From Candidatus Dormiibacterota bacterium (GTDB taxonomy: Bacteria > Chloroflexota > Dormibacteria > Aeolococcales > Aeolococcaceae), in NCBI GenBank assembly GCA_003142035.1, contig PLOF01000112.1, forward strand, positions 8,377 to 55,613: a DNA stretch of 47,237 bases. Direction: 5' to 3'. A model generated the notes under the pieces. It was not told the DNA's origin and ran no database searches. It worked only from the letters and a program-made list of their open reading frames with translations. Positions 17,622 to 27,736 of the stretch are shown one piece after another. The translations under genes were made by a program, and so were the position numbers. The stretch's first letter is position 1, and each line of letters opens with the position of its first letter.

Positions 17622-18590
17622 GTGACCGCACGGGAGCGCCGGGCCGGCATCCTCTCCATTGCCGCCCACCTACCCGATGGCATCCTGAGCAACGCCGACC
17701 TCGAGTCGATGGTCGACACCTCGGACGCCTGGATCATGGAACGCACCGGGATCCGGCTCCGGCACCGCGCCGTCCCTGGGGAGACCACCTCCGAGATGGG
17801 CGCCAAGGCGGCCCGCCGGGCCCTGGAGAAGGCGGGCTCGCCCAAGGTCGACGCCATCGTGGTGACCACGGTCACTCCGGACACCCTCTTCCCGTCGACC
17901 GCCTGCCTGATCCAGCGCAAGCTGGACATGGGTGGCATCCCGGCCTTCGATGTCAACGCGGCGTGCAGCGGATTCACCTACGGCCTGATCGTCTCCGAGG
18001 GGCTGATCCGGAGCGGGGTCGCGGAGCACGTCCTGCTGGTCGCCGCCGAGTCCATGACTTCCCTCGTCGACTGGGGGGACCGCGGCACCTGCGTCCTCTT
18101 CGGCGACGGCGCGGGTGCAGCCGTGCTCGGAGCCGCCTCTGAGGGCGGGATCGTGGCAAGGCGCTGGGGTGCGGATGGGACCAAGGGACACCTGATCTAC
18201 TACGGGCCCAAGCCCGACGACGCCGACAGCCCCGACCGGCTCCGGATGGCCGGCAATGGAACCTTCCGGATGGCGGTCGAAACCTTCTGCGACGTCACCG
18301 CCGGGGTCTGCGCCGACGCCGGCTGGGACCCGGCCAGCATCGACCACTACGTCCCGCACCAGGCCAATCAGCGCATCATCGAGGCCGCCGCAAAACGGAT
18401 GGGCATTCCGATGGAGCGAGTGGTGGTCAACATCACGGAAACCGGCAACACCAGCTCCGCCTCGATCCCCCTCGCCCTGGCCGGCGCCGCCGCCCAGCGG
18501 CGCTTCAAGCGGGGTGACAGGGTGGTGGTGGCGGCCTTCGGCGCGGGCGCGACCTGGGGCGCCGTCGCCTTGGAGTGGAACGCGGACTGA
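17622..18590 (+). CDS. fabH: Beta-ketoacyl-ACP synthase III
   Basis: SDAWIMERTGIRLRHRAVPGETTSEMGAKAARRAL; VNAACSGFTYGL active Cys; VPHQANQRIIEAAAKRMG; ITETGNTSSASIPLAL. Confidence 0.95.
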   Translation: MTARERRAGILSIAAHLPDGILSNADLESMVDTSDAWIMERTGIRLRHRAVPGETTSEMGAKAARRALEKAGSPKVDAIVVTTVTPDTLFPSTACLIQRKLDMGGIPAFDVNAACSGFTYGLIVSEGLIRSGVAEHVLLVAAESMTSLVDWGDRGTCVLFGDGAGAAVLGAASEGGIVARRWGADGTKGHLIYYGPKPDDADSPDRLRMAGNGTFRMAVETFCDVTAGVCADAGWDPASIDHYVPHQANQRIIEAAAKRMGIPMERVVVNITETGNTSSASIPLALAGAAAQRRFKRGDRVVVAAFGAGATWGAVALEWNAD

Positions 18591-20473
18591 TGCTGGGACG
18601 CTTCACCGCTGCGGGGGCACCCCGCGAGCGGCCGCTTCAAGCACCCGGTCCCCGGCTCAAGCCGGTCGCGCGGTCGGGAAGCGTCGCCTGCAAGGGGTGT
18701 GGCCGCCGCTTTGTCCTGGAGAGGTACGAGGGGGCACTCCGGGTCTGCCCATGGTGCGGGCACCACGGCCAGCTGCCCGCCGCGGCCCGGGCGGCCCAGC
18801 TCGCCGACCCGGGGAGCGTCCAGCCGATCGAGATCCAGCTCGCCGACCGTGACCCGCTCGGTTTCGACGACGGGCGCCCGTACCCGGCGCGCGTCGCCGA
18901 GGCCCGCCAGAAGACCGGGCTGGACGAGGCCTTCCTGATCGCCCGGGCGAGCATCGGCGGCGTCCCGGCCATCCTCGCCTGCATGGACTTCGGTTTCCTG
19001 GGCGGTTCGCTGGGCTCCGCGGCGGGGGAGATGTTTGCCCAGGCTTGCGAGTTGGCGGTGGCCGAGCGGCGCGCCCTGGTGGCCGTCTCCAGCAGCGGCG
19101 GCGCCCGGATGCAGGAGGGGATCGCCTCGCTGGCTCAGATGGCCCGCTGCACGGCCGGGGTCAGCACAGTCGCCGACGCGGGCCTCCCCTACATCTCCGT
19201 GCTCGCCGACCCGTGCTTCGGGGGCGTCACCGCATCCTTCGCCGCCCAGGGCGACGTGATCCTGGCCGAGCCCGGCGCCCGGATCGGCTTCGCCGGGGGA
19301 CGGGTCATCGAGCAGGCGGCCCACGAGGCGCTGCCGGAGGGTTTCCAAACCGCCGAGTTTCTGCTCAGCCACGGCATGGTGGACCAGGTCGTCGACCGGC
19401 GGGAGCTGCGGGAGCTGGTCGCCGGCCTCCTCCGGGCGCTGACGGCGGGGGGCGCCGACCGCGATCTCCGGAGCCTGCCGGCAGCCGCGGCGGGGGCGCA
19501 TGGCGGCGATGTCGCGGCAGCGGCGGCGGAGGGAGCTCTCCGAGCGTCCACCAGCGGCGACGCGCGGCACGCGCCAGAGGCGCCGGCTACCGGCGTCGGT
19601 GAGCGCGTCCCCGCCGGACCGGGGCCGTCGGTCGCCGACACCCTCTCCACCGCCGAGCGGGAGAGACAGGCCTTCACCGCGGTCGAATTGGCCCGCAACC
19701 CGGGACGGCCGCGCACGCTCCAGCTGCTGAGGACCCTCTTCCACGACTTCACCGAGCTGCGCGGAGACCGGCTCTTCGGTGACGACCGGGCCGTGATCGG
19801 CGGGACCGCGCAGCTGGGCGGGTCGGGGGCCATGCCCGCTGACGACGTCTGGGTGATGGTGATCGGTCAGGAGAAGGGCAATGACGCCACCTCCCGGGCC
19901 ATCCACAACTTCGGGATGCCCCACCCCGAGGGGTACCGCAAGGCCACCCGGCTGATGCGCCTCGCCGAGAAGTTCGGGCTCCCGGTCATCTGCCTGGTGG
20001 ACACCCCGGCCGCCGCACCCGGCGTGGGCGCCGAGGAGCGCGGGCAGGCATGGGCGATCGCCGATTCGCTCTTGACACTGCTGCGGCTCCGCACCCCGGT
20101 CATCTCCTGCGTGCTCTCAGAGGGGGGATCGGGAGGTGCCTTGGCCCTCGGCATCGCAGATTGCGTGCTGGCCCTGGAGAACGCCATCTATTGCGTGGCC
20201 CCTCCCGAGACGGTGGCCGCCATCCTCTACCGCGACGCCGCCCAGAAGGCACGTGCCGCCGCCGCCCAGCGCCCGTGGGTCGGCACCGCCTACCGCCTCG
20301 GGCTGGTGGACGAGCTGATCCCCGAGCCCGCCCCCGGCGCCCATGCGCATCCGCAGGTGGTGGCGGGAGCTCTCCGGGGCGCCCTGCTCCGCCACCTCGC
20401 CGCCCTCCGCCCGCTCCCACTCGATGTGCTGCTGCAGCGCCGCGCCGAGCGCTACCGCAGGGTGGGGGACTGA
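18590..20473 (+). CDS. Fused acetyl-CoA carboxylase carboxyltransferase beta-alpha (AccD-AccA)
   Basis: N-terminal zinc ribbon CKGCGRRFVLERYEGALRVCPWCGHHG and AccD core (SSSGGARMQEGIASLAQMARC); C-terminal AccA (GDRLFGDDRAVIGG; NFGMPHPEGYRKATRLM; SEGGSGGALALGIAD). TGATG overlap with fabH. Confidence 0.92.
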   Translation: MLGRFTAAGAPRERPLQAPGPRLKPVARSGSVACKGCGRRFVLERYEGALRVCPWCGHHGQLPAAARAAQLADPGSVQPIEIQLADRDPLGFDDGRPYPARVAEARQKTGLDEAFLIARASIGGVPAILACMDFGFLGGSLGSAAGEMFAQACELAVAERRALVAVSSSGGARMQEGIASLAQMARCTAGVSTVADAGLPYISVLADPCFGGVTASFAAQGDVILAEPGARIGFAGGRVIEQAAHEALPEGFQTAEFLLSHGMVDQVVDRRELRELVAGLLRALTAGGADRDLRSLPAAAAGAHGGDVAAAAAEGALRASTSGDARHAPEAPATGVGERVPAGPGPSVADTLSTAERERQAFTAVELARNPGRPRTLQLLRTLFHDFTELRGDRLFGDDRAVIGGTAQLGGSGAMPADDVWVMVIGQEKGNDATSRAIHNFGMPHPEGYRKATRLMRLAEKFGLPVICLVDTPAAAPGVGAEERGQAWAIADSLLTLLRLRTPVISCVLSEGGSGGALALGIADCVLALENAIYCVAPPETVAAILYRDAAQKARAAAAQRPWVGTAYRLGLVDELIPEPAPGAHAHPQVVAGALRGALLRHLAALRPLPLDVLLQRRAERYRRVGD

Positions 20474-20529
20474 CCGGGGAGCTGCCCGTCGGGGTCGCGA
20501 GGGCGGCCCTCCACCGTAGGATCGCCGGC

Positions 20530-21246
20530 GTGAAGGCAGAGACCAGCGGTGCCACAGGCGCGCTGCCGGAGAGCACCAACCACGTCATCTGGGACTGGAA
20601 CGGCACCCTCCTGGACGACGTGGGGGCAGTCCTCGAGGCGACTTCGGTCGCCTTCCGCCAGGCCGGCATCCGGGTCGAGGTGACCGGGGAGAGCTACCGG
20701 CGCAACTTCACCCGCCCGATCCGCGTCTTCTACGAACGGCTGCTGGGGCGGCCGATCGGCCACGACGAGTGGGTGCGGCTGGACCACGCCTTCCACCTCG
20801 AGTACGCGCGGCTGGACGCTCGGTGCACGCTCGCCACCGGAGCCCGGGAGGTCCTCGACGAGATCCGGGAGTTGGGCTGGAGCCAGTCCGTCTGCTCGAT
20901 GCTGCCCGAGGAGTACCTCCTCCCCGCGGTCGAGCGCCAGGGCATCGCCGGCCATTTCGTGCGCATCGACGGGCTGCGCGGGGCGGAGCGGGGCGGGGCC
21001 AAGCTGGAGAACCTGATCGCCCACCTCGACCATATCGGCGTGTCTCCCACGCGCACGGTGATGGTCGGCGACACCGTGGATGACGCGGTGGCCGCTCGCG
21101 GCGCCGGCATCGCCTGCATCCTCCTCGACAGCGGGGCCGGTCTCCACGACTCGGAGACCATCCGCGGTGCCGGGGTACCGGTGGCGGCGGACGTGCCGGA
21201 GGCGCTGGCGCTGCTGCGCCCCGGGTCTGCCGGCCCGCGACGGTAG
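20530..21246 (+). CDS. HAD family hydrolase (phosphoglycolate phosphatase-like)
   Basis: VIWDWNGTLLDDVGAVLEA; VMVGDTVDDAVAARGAGIACILL. Confidence 0.85.
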   Translation: MKAETSGATGALPESTNHVIWDWNGTLLDDVGAVLEATSVAFRQAGIRVEVTGESYRRNFTRPIRVFYERLLGRPIGHDEWVRLDHAFHLEYARLDARCTLATGAREVLDEIRELGWSQSVCSMLPEEYLLPAVERQGIAGHFVRIDGLRGAERGGAKLENLIAHLDHIGVSPTRTVMVGDTVDDAVAARGAGIACILLDSGAGLHDSETIRGAGVPVAADVPEALALLRPGSAGPRR

Positions 21247-21314
21247 GGCTCATCCGCGGTCGCGGTGCCGCCGACAACGACGGCGGCGCGTACGGGCGCG
21301 CTAGATTGAACCTG

Positions 21315-21764
21315 ATGAAAGAGGGTGATCTGGTCAACGACTTCGAGCTGGAGGACGAGACCGGCACGCCCCGCCGTCTCTCCGAGTTCCTCGCCAAGGG
21401 TCGGGTGGTGCTCTTCTTCTACCCGGCGGCGATGAGCGCGGGCTGCACCCGGGAGAGCTGCCACTTCCGCGACCTGGCCGGCGAGTTCGCTGCCGCCGGG
21501 GCTCAGCGGATCGGCATCAGCCACGACACCGTCGCCAAGCAGCGCCAGTTCGCCGAGCGCCACTCGCTGGGGTATCCCCTCCTCTCCGACCCCGACGGCA
21601 CGGTCGCCCGGCAGTTCGGGGTCAACACCCGCTTCGGCATCATCCCGGTCAAGCGCTGGACCTTCGTCATCGGCGGCGATGGCCGCGTCCGCGAGGTGAT
21701 CAAGAGCGGGGTCAACATGAGCGTCCACGCAGACCGCGCCCTGGAGGTGCTGAGGCAGTCATGA
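21315..21764 (+). CDS. Peroxiredoxin (AhpC/TSA, BCP-like)
   Basis: GDLVNDFELEDETGTPRRLSEFLAKGRVVLFFYPAAMSAGCTRESCHFRDL. Confidence 0.88.
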   Translation: MKEGDLVNDFELEDETGTPRRLSEFLAKGRVVLFFYPAAMSAGCTRESCHFRDLAGEFAAAGAQRIGISHDTVAKQRQFAERHSLGYPLLSDPDGTVARQFGVNTRFGIIPVKRWTFVIGGDGRVREVIKSGVNMSVHADRALEVLRQS

Positions 21765-22417
21765 GGATCGGGATCATCGGCGCCGGCAACATCGGAGGCA
21801 ACCTCACCCGGAGGCTGACCGTTCTGGGCCACGAGGTCGTGGTCTCCAACTCGCGCGGTCCCCAGACGCTCGAGGATCTGGCCGAGGAGACCGGCGCCAC
21901 CGTCGCGCTCGCAGCGGTCGCCGCCGAGGGCGCGGAGCTGGTGATCGTGACCATCCCGGAGCGGGCGATCCCCCTGCTGCCCGCCGGCATCCTCGACGGC
22001 GCCGCACCCGGCGCTCCGATCATCGACACCGGCAACTACTACCCGCAGCGTGACGGGCGGATCGCCGAGATCGAGGACGGCATGACCGAGTGCCGCTGGG
22101 TGAGCAACCAGCTCGGGCGCCCGGTGATCAAGGCGTTCAACGGCATCCAGGCCCAGCACCTGCTGGAGCGGGGGCTGCCTCCGGGGACGCCGGGCCGGAT
22201 CGCGCTGCCCGTGGCCGGCGACGAGCCAGAGGCCAAAGCGGTCGTCATGCGCCTGGTCGACGAGCTCGGATTCGACCCGGTGGACGCCGGGGGCATCGAC
22301 GATTCCTGGCGGCAGCAGCCGGGCACCCCGGTCTACGGCGCCGACCTCGACGCGGTGGGGGTGAGGGAAGCGCTGCGCCAGGCCAGTCCGGAGCGGCCGC
22401 CCGGGTTCCGGGCCTGA
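21761..22417 (+). CDS. NADPH-dependent F420 reductase-like NAD(P)-binding protein
   Basis: MRIGIIGAGNIGGNLTRRLTVLGHEVVVSNSRGPQTL Rossmann start; ATGA overlap with the peroxiredoxin gene. Confidence 0.8.
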   Translation: MRIGIIGAGNIGGNLTRRLTVLGHEVVVSNSRGPQTLEDLAEETGATVALAAVAAEGAELVIVTIPERAIPLLPAGILDGAAPGAPIIDTGNYYPQRDGRIAEIEDGMTECRWVSNQLGRPVIKAFNGIQAQHLLERGLPPGTPGRIALPVAGDEPEAKAVVMRLVDELGFDPVDAGGIDDSWRQQPGTPVYGADLDAVGVREALRQASPERPPGFRA

Positions 22418-22518
22418 TCCCACGACCCACGACCCACGACCCCAGCCGGGGCATCCTGCAGGTTGACCGCAGCCGCCGCCCCTGGTAGGGTCAATCGCGA
22501 ACTGACGTTCGCCACCAG

Positions 22519-23694
22519 ATGACGTACCGGCTTCTCCACCTGGCCGACCTGCACCTCGATCGCCCCTTTGCCCAGATGGGCTGCCACGGGGAGCTGGCAC
22601 GGCGCCGCCGCCAGGGGCTGCGCGACGCCCTTCGCCGCGCCGGCGAGGCCGCCCAGGAGCACGACTGCGACGTGGTGACCATCGCCGGCGACCTCTTCGA
22701 GCACGAGCGGGCCGGCGCCGATACCGCCCAGTTTCTGGTCGAGACCTTCGCCGCCTGGCAGCCGATGCGGGTGCTGCTCGCCCCTGGCAACCACGACCCG
22801 CTGGTACCGGGAAGCCTCTACCTGCGGGCCCGGTGGCCCGCCAACGTCCACCTCTTCGAGGGCACCCACCTGGAGCCCTACGAGCTCGCTGACGGGCTGA
22901 CCGTCTGGGGGCTCGGCCACCATGAGCCCGCCTGGACGGGCAACCCGCTGGAGGGCGGCCTGGGGGCCGACGGCGGCGGGCGCCACAGCAGGAGGAGGGA
23001 CGGCATCCACCTCGCCCTCTTCCACGGGGCCGAGATCGGCAGCCGCCCGGCGGGCAAGGGGGTGCACGGCCCGTTCGCGGCTGCCGAGATCCGGGAGCGC
23101 GGATACCACCTCGCCCTCTGCGGCCACTACCACGCCCGCCGGATCGATCTCGGCGCCCGGCTCATCTATCCGGGCAGCCCGGAGCCGCTCGCCTTCGACG
23201 AGAGCGAGCCGCGAGGCCCGGTGGTCGTCGAGATCACCGACCGCGGCGATGTCCGCTGCGCGGCCCTGGAGACCAACCGGTGGCACGCCCGCATCATCGA
23301 ATGCCCCATGGACGAGGTCACCAGCCTCACCGCGACCGTCGACCGGGTGAGCGCCGAGGTGCTGACCGCCACGGCCGGATTGCCCCTGGAACGGACGACG
23401 CTGCGCGTCGACCTGGTCGGGACTGTGCCCCCCAGCCTCGGGGTCGACGTCTTCGACTGCGAGAGCGCGGTGCGGGACGCGACCGGCGTCGCCGCCGTGC
23501 GGATCCGCGACCTCACCACTCACGAGACCGATCTCGAGACGCTGGCCCAGGAGGGGACCACTCGGGGCGCCTTCGTGCGGGTGGCCCTGGCCGAGCTGAC
23601 CGCGGCCGACAGCCCCGCGGCGAAGGCGGTGCTGAGCGATGCCCTCCGGTACGGGCTGGAGGCCTTCGCGGGTGGCGAGGTGGGTCTCCGATGA
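22519..23694 (+). CDS. Metallophosphoesterase / DNA repair exonuclease (YhaO/SbcD-like)
   Basis: LLHLADLHLDRPF; VVTIAGDLFEHE; LLAPGNHDPL; LALCGHYHARRID; LIYPGSPEPLAFDESE. Confidence 0.9.
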   Translation: MTYRLLHLADLHLDRPFAQMGCHGELARRRRQGLRDALRRAGEAAQEHDCDVVTIAGDLFEHERAGADTAQFLVETFAAWQPMRVLLAPGNHDPLVPGSLYLRARWPANVHLFEGTHLEPYELADGLTVWGLGHHEPAWTGNPLEGGLGADGGGRHSRRRDGIHLALFHGAEIGSRPAGKGVHGPFAAAEIRERGYHLALCGHYHARRIDLGARLIYPGSPEPLAFDESEPRGPVVVEITDRGDVRCAALETNRWHARIIECPMDEVTSLTATVDRVSAEVLTATAGLPLERTTLRVDLVGTVPPSLGVDVFDCESAVRDATGVAAVRIRDLTTHETDLETLAQEGTTRGAFVRVALAELTAADSPAAKAVLSDALRYGLEAFAGGEVGLR

Positions 23695-26609
23695 GGCTGG
23701 AGCGGCTGGAGGTCAACGGGTTTGGGCGGCTGCACCAGCGTCGCTTCGACTTCGGGGAGCGGATCACGGTCGTCCTCGGGCCCAACGAGTCCGGCAAGTC
23801 GACCCTGCACCGCGCCATCCGCGCCGCCCTCTACGGCCTGGAGGCGGGCGGGCCGGGGCACCCTCGCGACCGGAGCGACTGGGCGCGCTGGCTCCCCTGG
23901 ACGTCCGGGCGCTTCGGGCTGACCCTCACCTACCGGCTGGACGGCGGGCGGCGCCTGCGCGTGGCCCAGACCTTCGACCGGGACAGGGTGCAGGCCCAGG
24001 TCCAGGAGCTGGGCGGCGGTGACGTCACCCAGCAGTTCCGGGTCGGGCGCACCGTGTGCCCAGGCCGATTCCACCTCGGGGTCGACGAAGCGGTCTTCTG
24101 CGCCGCCGCCTGGCTGGGCGAGGAGGGCCTGCAGCTCTCCTCGACCGAGGCCGCGCCCCAGCAGGCGGGGCGCCTGCGTGAGGCGCTGGAGCGGCTGGTC
24201 GACGCCGGCGCCGAGGGAACGACGGCCGCCGAGGCGACCAAGAAGCTGACCGATGCTCTCCAGCGGGTCGGATCGGAGCGTCGGGTCACGAGCCCCCTCG
24301 GGGTCGCCATCGCCCAGGCGCGCCGCCTCGAGGGGGACATCGAGGCGGCCGAGCGCCGGCTCGCCTCGTTTGCCGGCGAGGAGGCGCGACTCCGCGAGCT
24401 GGAGATGGAGGCGCGGCTCTCCGCGGAGACGGCCGTGGCAGCCCAGCGCGAGTGGATCCGTGGCCGCATCGCCCAGCTGGACGCCCAGGAGGTGGAGATG
24501 CGAAGGGCCACCGAGGAGGCGGCCGAGCTGTCCGGGGCGCTGGAGGCCGAGGCGGCGTACGCCGGCTTCCCCGCCGAGAGCGAGGCCGCGGTCATCGCCC
24601 TCGGGGGAGAGCTGCATCAGGCGGCGCGCGCCGCGGCCGAGGCGGAGGCGCGCTGGACGGCGGTCCAGGAACCGCTCGGCGCCCTCCGCCGCCGGCGCAC
24701 CGAGATCTCCGCCGGTCTCCAGGCGATGCCGGAGTCGAGCCCGATCGGCGAGCGGGAGACCGCCGCTGCGAGCGCCCTGCGGCGCCGGGTCGACGTTTCG
24801 GCGGCGATCGCCCATCGCGACGAGGAGATGGCCGCCACGGCCCGTGGCGAGGCTCTCCGGCGCGAGATCGCGGTCACCGGGCTGGGCGGCGTCGAACCGA
24901 GCGAGCTGGAGGCCGTGGTGCCCCTCGTCACCACGGCGCGGACCGCCGGTGCGCGCGCCCGGGCGGCTCTGTGGTGGCTCGCCGCGGTGGCGGTGCTGGG
25001 CGGAGCGGCGACTGCCGCCCTGGCCGCGACCGGCCGGCACGGGCCTGCCGCCCTGCTCGGAGCCGGCTGCCTGCTGGTGGTGGCAGCTCTGGCGGGCCTG
25101 GGCATCTTCGCCTTCCGGAGCGCAGGCACGGCGAGGTCCGAGCTGTCCGGCCGCCTCCCGGGGATGGACCTCAGCCCCTCCGGCCTGGAGCGGTTGGGAG
25201 CCAGCCTCCCGGCTGCCCGCAGCCTCCACGCCGAGAGCCGGCAGCAGGCCGCGATCGTTGAGGTGCATCGCGCCGAGCAGATGCGCGCCCGCGGGGAGCT
25301 GGAGGCGGCGGTTGACAGCTGCCTGGCCCTGGCCCGCGAGTCGGGTCTGAGCGCGCCCGCACGGCCGCCCGCCGGATGCCGTGTCGAGGTGCTGCTCGAA
25401 ACGGCGGCTGCGGCGCTCGCGACCGTCGACGAAGCAGCCCGGCTCTCCGTCCGGCGGCGGGAGCTGGAGGTGGAGGACGCGCGCCTGGCCGATCGGGAGA
25501 CGCAGTACGCCGAGCTGGGGCAGAAGGCGGACCGTGACCGGGCCTCCGCCCAAGCCGTGGAGGCCCGGATCCACGGGGCCACCGCGGCGGGAGGCCTCGC
25601 CGCCGGGCTGCCCCCGCTCGAAGCGGTGGCGGCGTTCCGCGACGCCTGCCGCCACCGGCACGAGTACGACCGCCTCGCCGCCGGCCTGGCCGAGGCCCGC
25701 CGCCGCCAGCGCCTCGGCGGCTCCGACATCGAGACGCTCAGCCATCGGCGGGCCGAGCTGGTGGCCGACCTCCGACGCCGCGGCGGCGACCCCGAGAAGG
25801 CTGCTGGGAACGTCCCGACCGACGCCGCCGGCCTGGCCAGGCTGGAGCGGGAGGCCATGGCCGCCCAGGAGCGGGCCGCCGGGGCAGCCTCCGCCATCCA
25901 GGGTCTCGGGGCCCGGATCGAAGGGCTGACCGGCAGTCTCCCCTCCCTCGCCGATCTCGAGGACGAGCGGCTGACCGTGACCGCCGCCCGGGATCGGGCG
26001 CTCCACCAGCAGGAGGCTCTGCAGCGGGCCATCGTCATGATCGAGACCGCAGGTCGGGATGTCCACGGACGGCTCGCACCCCGCCTGGCGGCGTCGGTGT
26101 CGGAGCGCCTGGCCCTCCTGACCGGCGACCACTACTCGGAGGCCAACGTCGACATGGACCACTTCGCGATCGCTCTGGCTTCGGCCGATCGCGACCAGCT
26201 GGTGTCCCTCGACCTCGTCTCCCACGGCACCCGCGACCAGGTCGCCCTGCTCCTCCGGCTGGCCCTCTGCGACGTGCTCGGCGACGCCGGCGAGTCGATA
26301 CCCCTACTCCTCGACGAGCCCCTCGCCTCCGCGGACCCGCGCCGCGGTCGCGGGCTCCTCGAGTTCCTGGCACAGCTGTCAGCAACCAACCAGGTGGTCG
26401 TCACGACCAGCGATCCAGGCATCGCCGCCACCCTGGTGGGACTGGGCGATCCGGCCACGACGGCCGTCATCGATCTCGGCACCGGGGACGAGGCGGCCGG
26501 CCCGGACGTCGCCGTGCCCGACGACCCGGCTGGCAGGGTGCAACAGAAACCTGTCAGAGCGCCGCGGCCACCTGCACGAGGCCTTCGAGGGCACTCACCG
26601 GAGCGGTGA
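23691..26609 (+). CDS. AAA family ATPase, YhaN/SbcC-like, with central TM hairpin
   Basis: MRLERLEVNGFGRLHQRRFDFGERITVVLGPNESGKSTLHRAIRAALYG; long coiled coils; C-terminal LVSHGTRDQVALLLRLAL...PLLLDEPLASADPRR; ATGA overlap with YhaO-like gene. Confidence 0.9.
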   Translation: MRLERLEVNGFGRLHQRRFDFGERITVVLGPNESGKSTLHRAIRAALYGLEAGGPGHPRDRSDWARWLPWTSGRFGLTLTYRLDGGRRLRVAQTFDRDRVQAQVQELGGGDVTQQFRVGRTVCPGRFHLGVDEAVFCAAAWLGEEGLQLSSTEAAPQQAGRLREALERLVDAGAEGTTAAEATKKLTDALQRVGSERRVTSPLGVAIAQARRLEGDIEAAERRLASFAGEEARLRELEMEARLSAETAVAAQREWIRGRIAQLDAQEVEMRRATEEAAELSGALEAEAAYAGFPAESEAAVIALGGELHQAARAAAEAEARWTAVQEPLGALRRRRTEISAGLQAMPESSPIGERETAAASALRRRVDVSAAIAHRDEEMAATARGEALRREIAVTGLGGVEPSELEAVVPLVTTARTAGARARAALWWLAAVAVLGGAATAALAATGRHGPAALLGAGCLLVVAALAGLGIFAFRSAGTARSELSGRLPGMDLSPSGLERLGASLPAARSLHAESRQQAAIVEVHRAEQMRARGELEAAVDSCLALARESGLSAPARPPAGCRVEVLLETAAAALATVDEAARLSVRRRELEVEDARLADRETQYAELGQKADRDRASAQAVEARIHGATAAGGLAAGLPPLEAVAAFRDACRHRHEYDRLAAGLAEARRRQRLGGSDIETLSHRRAELVADLRRRGGDPEKAAGNVPTDAAGLARLEREAMAAQERAAGAASAIQGLGARIEGLTGSLPSLADLEDERLTVTAARDRALHQQEALQRAIVMIETAGRDVHGRLAPRLAASVSERLALLTGDHYSEANVDMDHFAIALASADRDQLVSLDLVSHGTRDQVALLLRLALCDVLGDAGESIPLLLDEPLASADPRRGRGLLEFLAQLSATNQVVVTTSDPGIAATLVGLGDPATTAVIDLGTGDEAAGPDVAVPDDPAGRVQQKPVRAPRPPARGLRGHSPER

Positions 26610-27735
26610 TGAGTGGCACCTGGACGGCGACGACATCGGCGAGGCGCTCCAGCCGGGCGAGCTGGCGGGCCTCCCGTTGGGCGAGCTCAAAGAAGAGCCG
26701 GTAGCTGCGCCCCAGAGCCGCGGCGGCGGCGGCGTCGACGGGGGCGCCGATGGCGCGGCCCAGCGCCTGGATGCCGCGGTGGTCGTCGGCGAGCACGTCC
26801 GCGGCCCGGATCGCCGCCTCGTCGGCGAGGAAGCCGGGGAGAACCCGGTTGACCACGATGCCACGGAGCGGCATCGCCAGCTCCCGAAGCTTGCTGGCGA
26901 AGTGCTCCGCCTCGGCGAACGCGGCCGGCTCCAGGGTGGTGACGACGACGAAGCCGACCCGGGGGCTGCGGAGCAACCGGCCGACGGCCCGGGCACGCCG
27001 CTGGACCCCGTCATAGAGGGTCTGGAGGTCGCCGACGAAGTCGCCGAGCTCTCCCAGCACCTCGCCGCCAAGCAACCGGTCGGCGATGTGCAAGAGCGGT
27101 GCGGCGGCGAAATTCATGGCGTGGAACCCGGCCCGCGAGGGGTGGGCGAGCCATGAGAGGAGCCGCGCCCCCACGAAGTCCGAGATTCGCTCCGGAGCCT
27201 CCAGGAAGTCGATGGCGCTGCGGGACGGCGGCGTGTCGACGATCAGACAGTCGTACTCACCCTCCTCGTGAAGCTCGTACAGAGCCTCCATGGCGGCGTA
27301 CTCGTGGCTGCCGACGAAGGAGTCGCTGATGCCCTGGTAGAAGCGGTTGTCGAGGATTCGCTCGGCGACGTGACGGTTGGGGGCATAGCGCTCCACCATG
27401 CGGTCCCATACCGACTTCTGGTCGAGCATGGCCGCGACCAGCTCGCCACGGAGCGGGAGGCCGGCCTGGCGCAGGCGCGAGGCGGACACCGTCACCGGGT
27501 CGGCTCCGATCCCGGTCATTCCCAGCGCGCTGGCAAGGCGCCGGGCCGGATCGATGGTGAGCACCATCACCCGCCGTTCGGCGGTCGACGCGATGGCCGC
27601 CGCCAGGGCGGCGCTGACCGTGGTCTTGCCCACCCCGCCGCTCCCGCAGCAGATGACCACGTCGAGGCCGCCGAGCACCTCGGCAAGGCGCTGCCCGCGA
27701 GCGGCACGCACCAGCTCCTCCGGCGCCTTCCTCAC
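26554..27735 (-). CDS. ArsA/GET3-like ATPase, subunit 2 (GSGGVGKTT Walker A)
   Basis: LDVVICCGSGGVGKTTVSAALAAAIASTAERRVMVLTIDPARRLASALG; YDCLIVDTPPSRSAIDFLEAPERI. Confidence 0.88.
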   Translation of the reverse strand: MRKAPEELVRAARGQRLAEVLGGLDVVICCGSGGVGKTTVSAALAAAIASTAERRVMVLTIDPARRLASALGMTGIGADPVTVSASRLRQAGLPLRGELVAAMLDQKSVWDRMVERYAPNRHVAERILDNRFYQGISDSFVGSHEYAAMEALYELHEEGEYDCLIVDTPPSRSAIDFLEAPERISDFVGARLLSWLAHPSRAGFHAMNFAAAPLLHIADRLLGGEVLGELGDFVGDLQTLYDGVQRRARAVGRLLRSPRVGFVVVTTLEPAAFAEAEHFASKLRELAMPLRGIVVNRVLPGFLADEAAIRAADVLADDHRGIQALGRAIGAPVDAAAAAALGRSYRLFFELAQREARQLARLERLADVVAVQVPLITAPVSALEGLVQVAAAL

Positions 27736-27736
27736 C

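Noticed and set aside
23520-26225. 901-aa minus-strand ORF antisense to the YhaN-like ATPase
   Set aside because: Codon-bias shadow of a confidently assigned coding strand.
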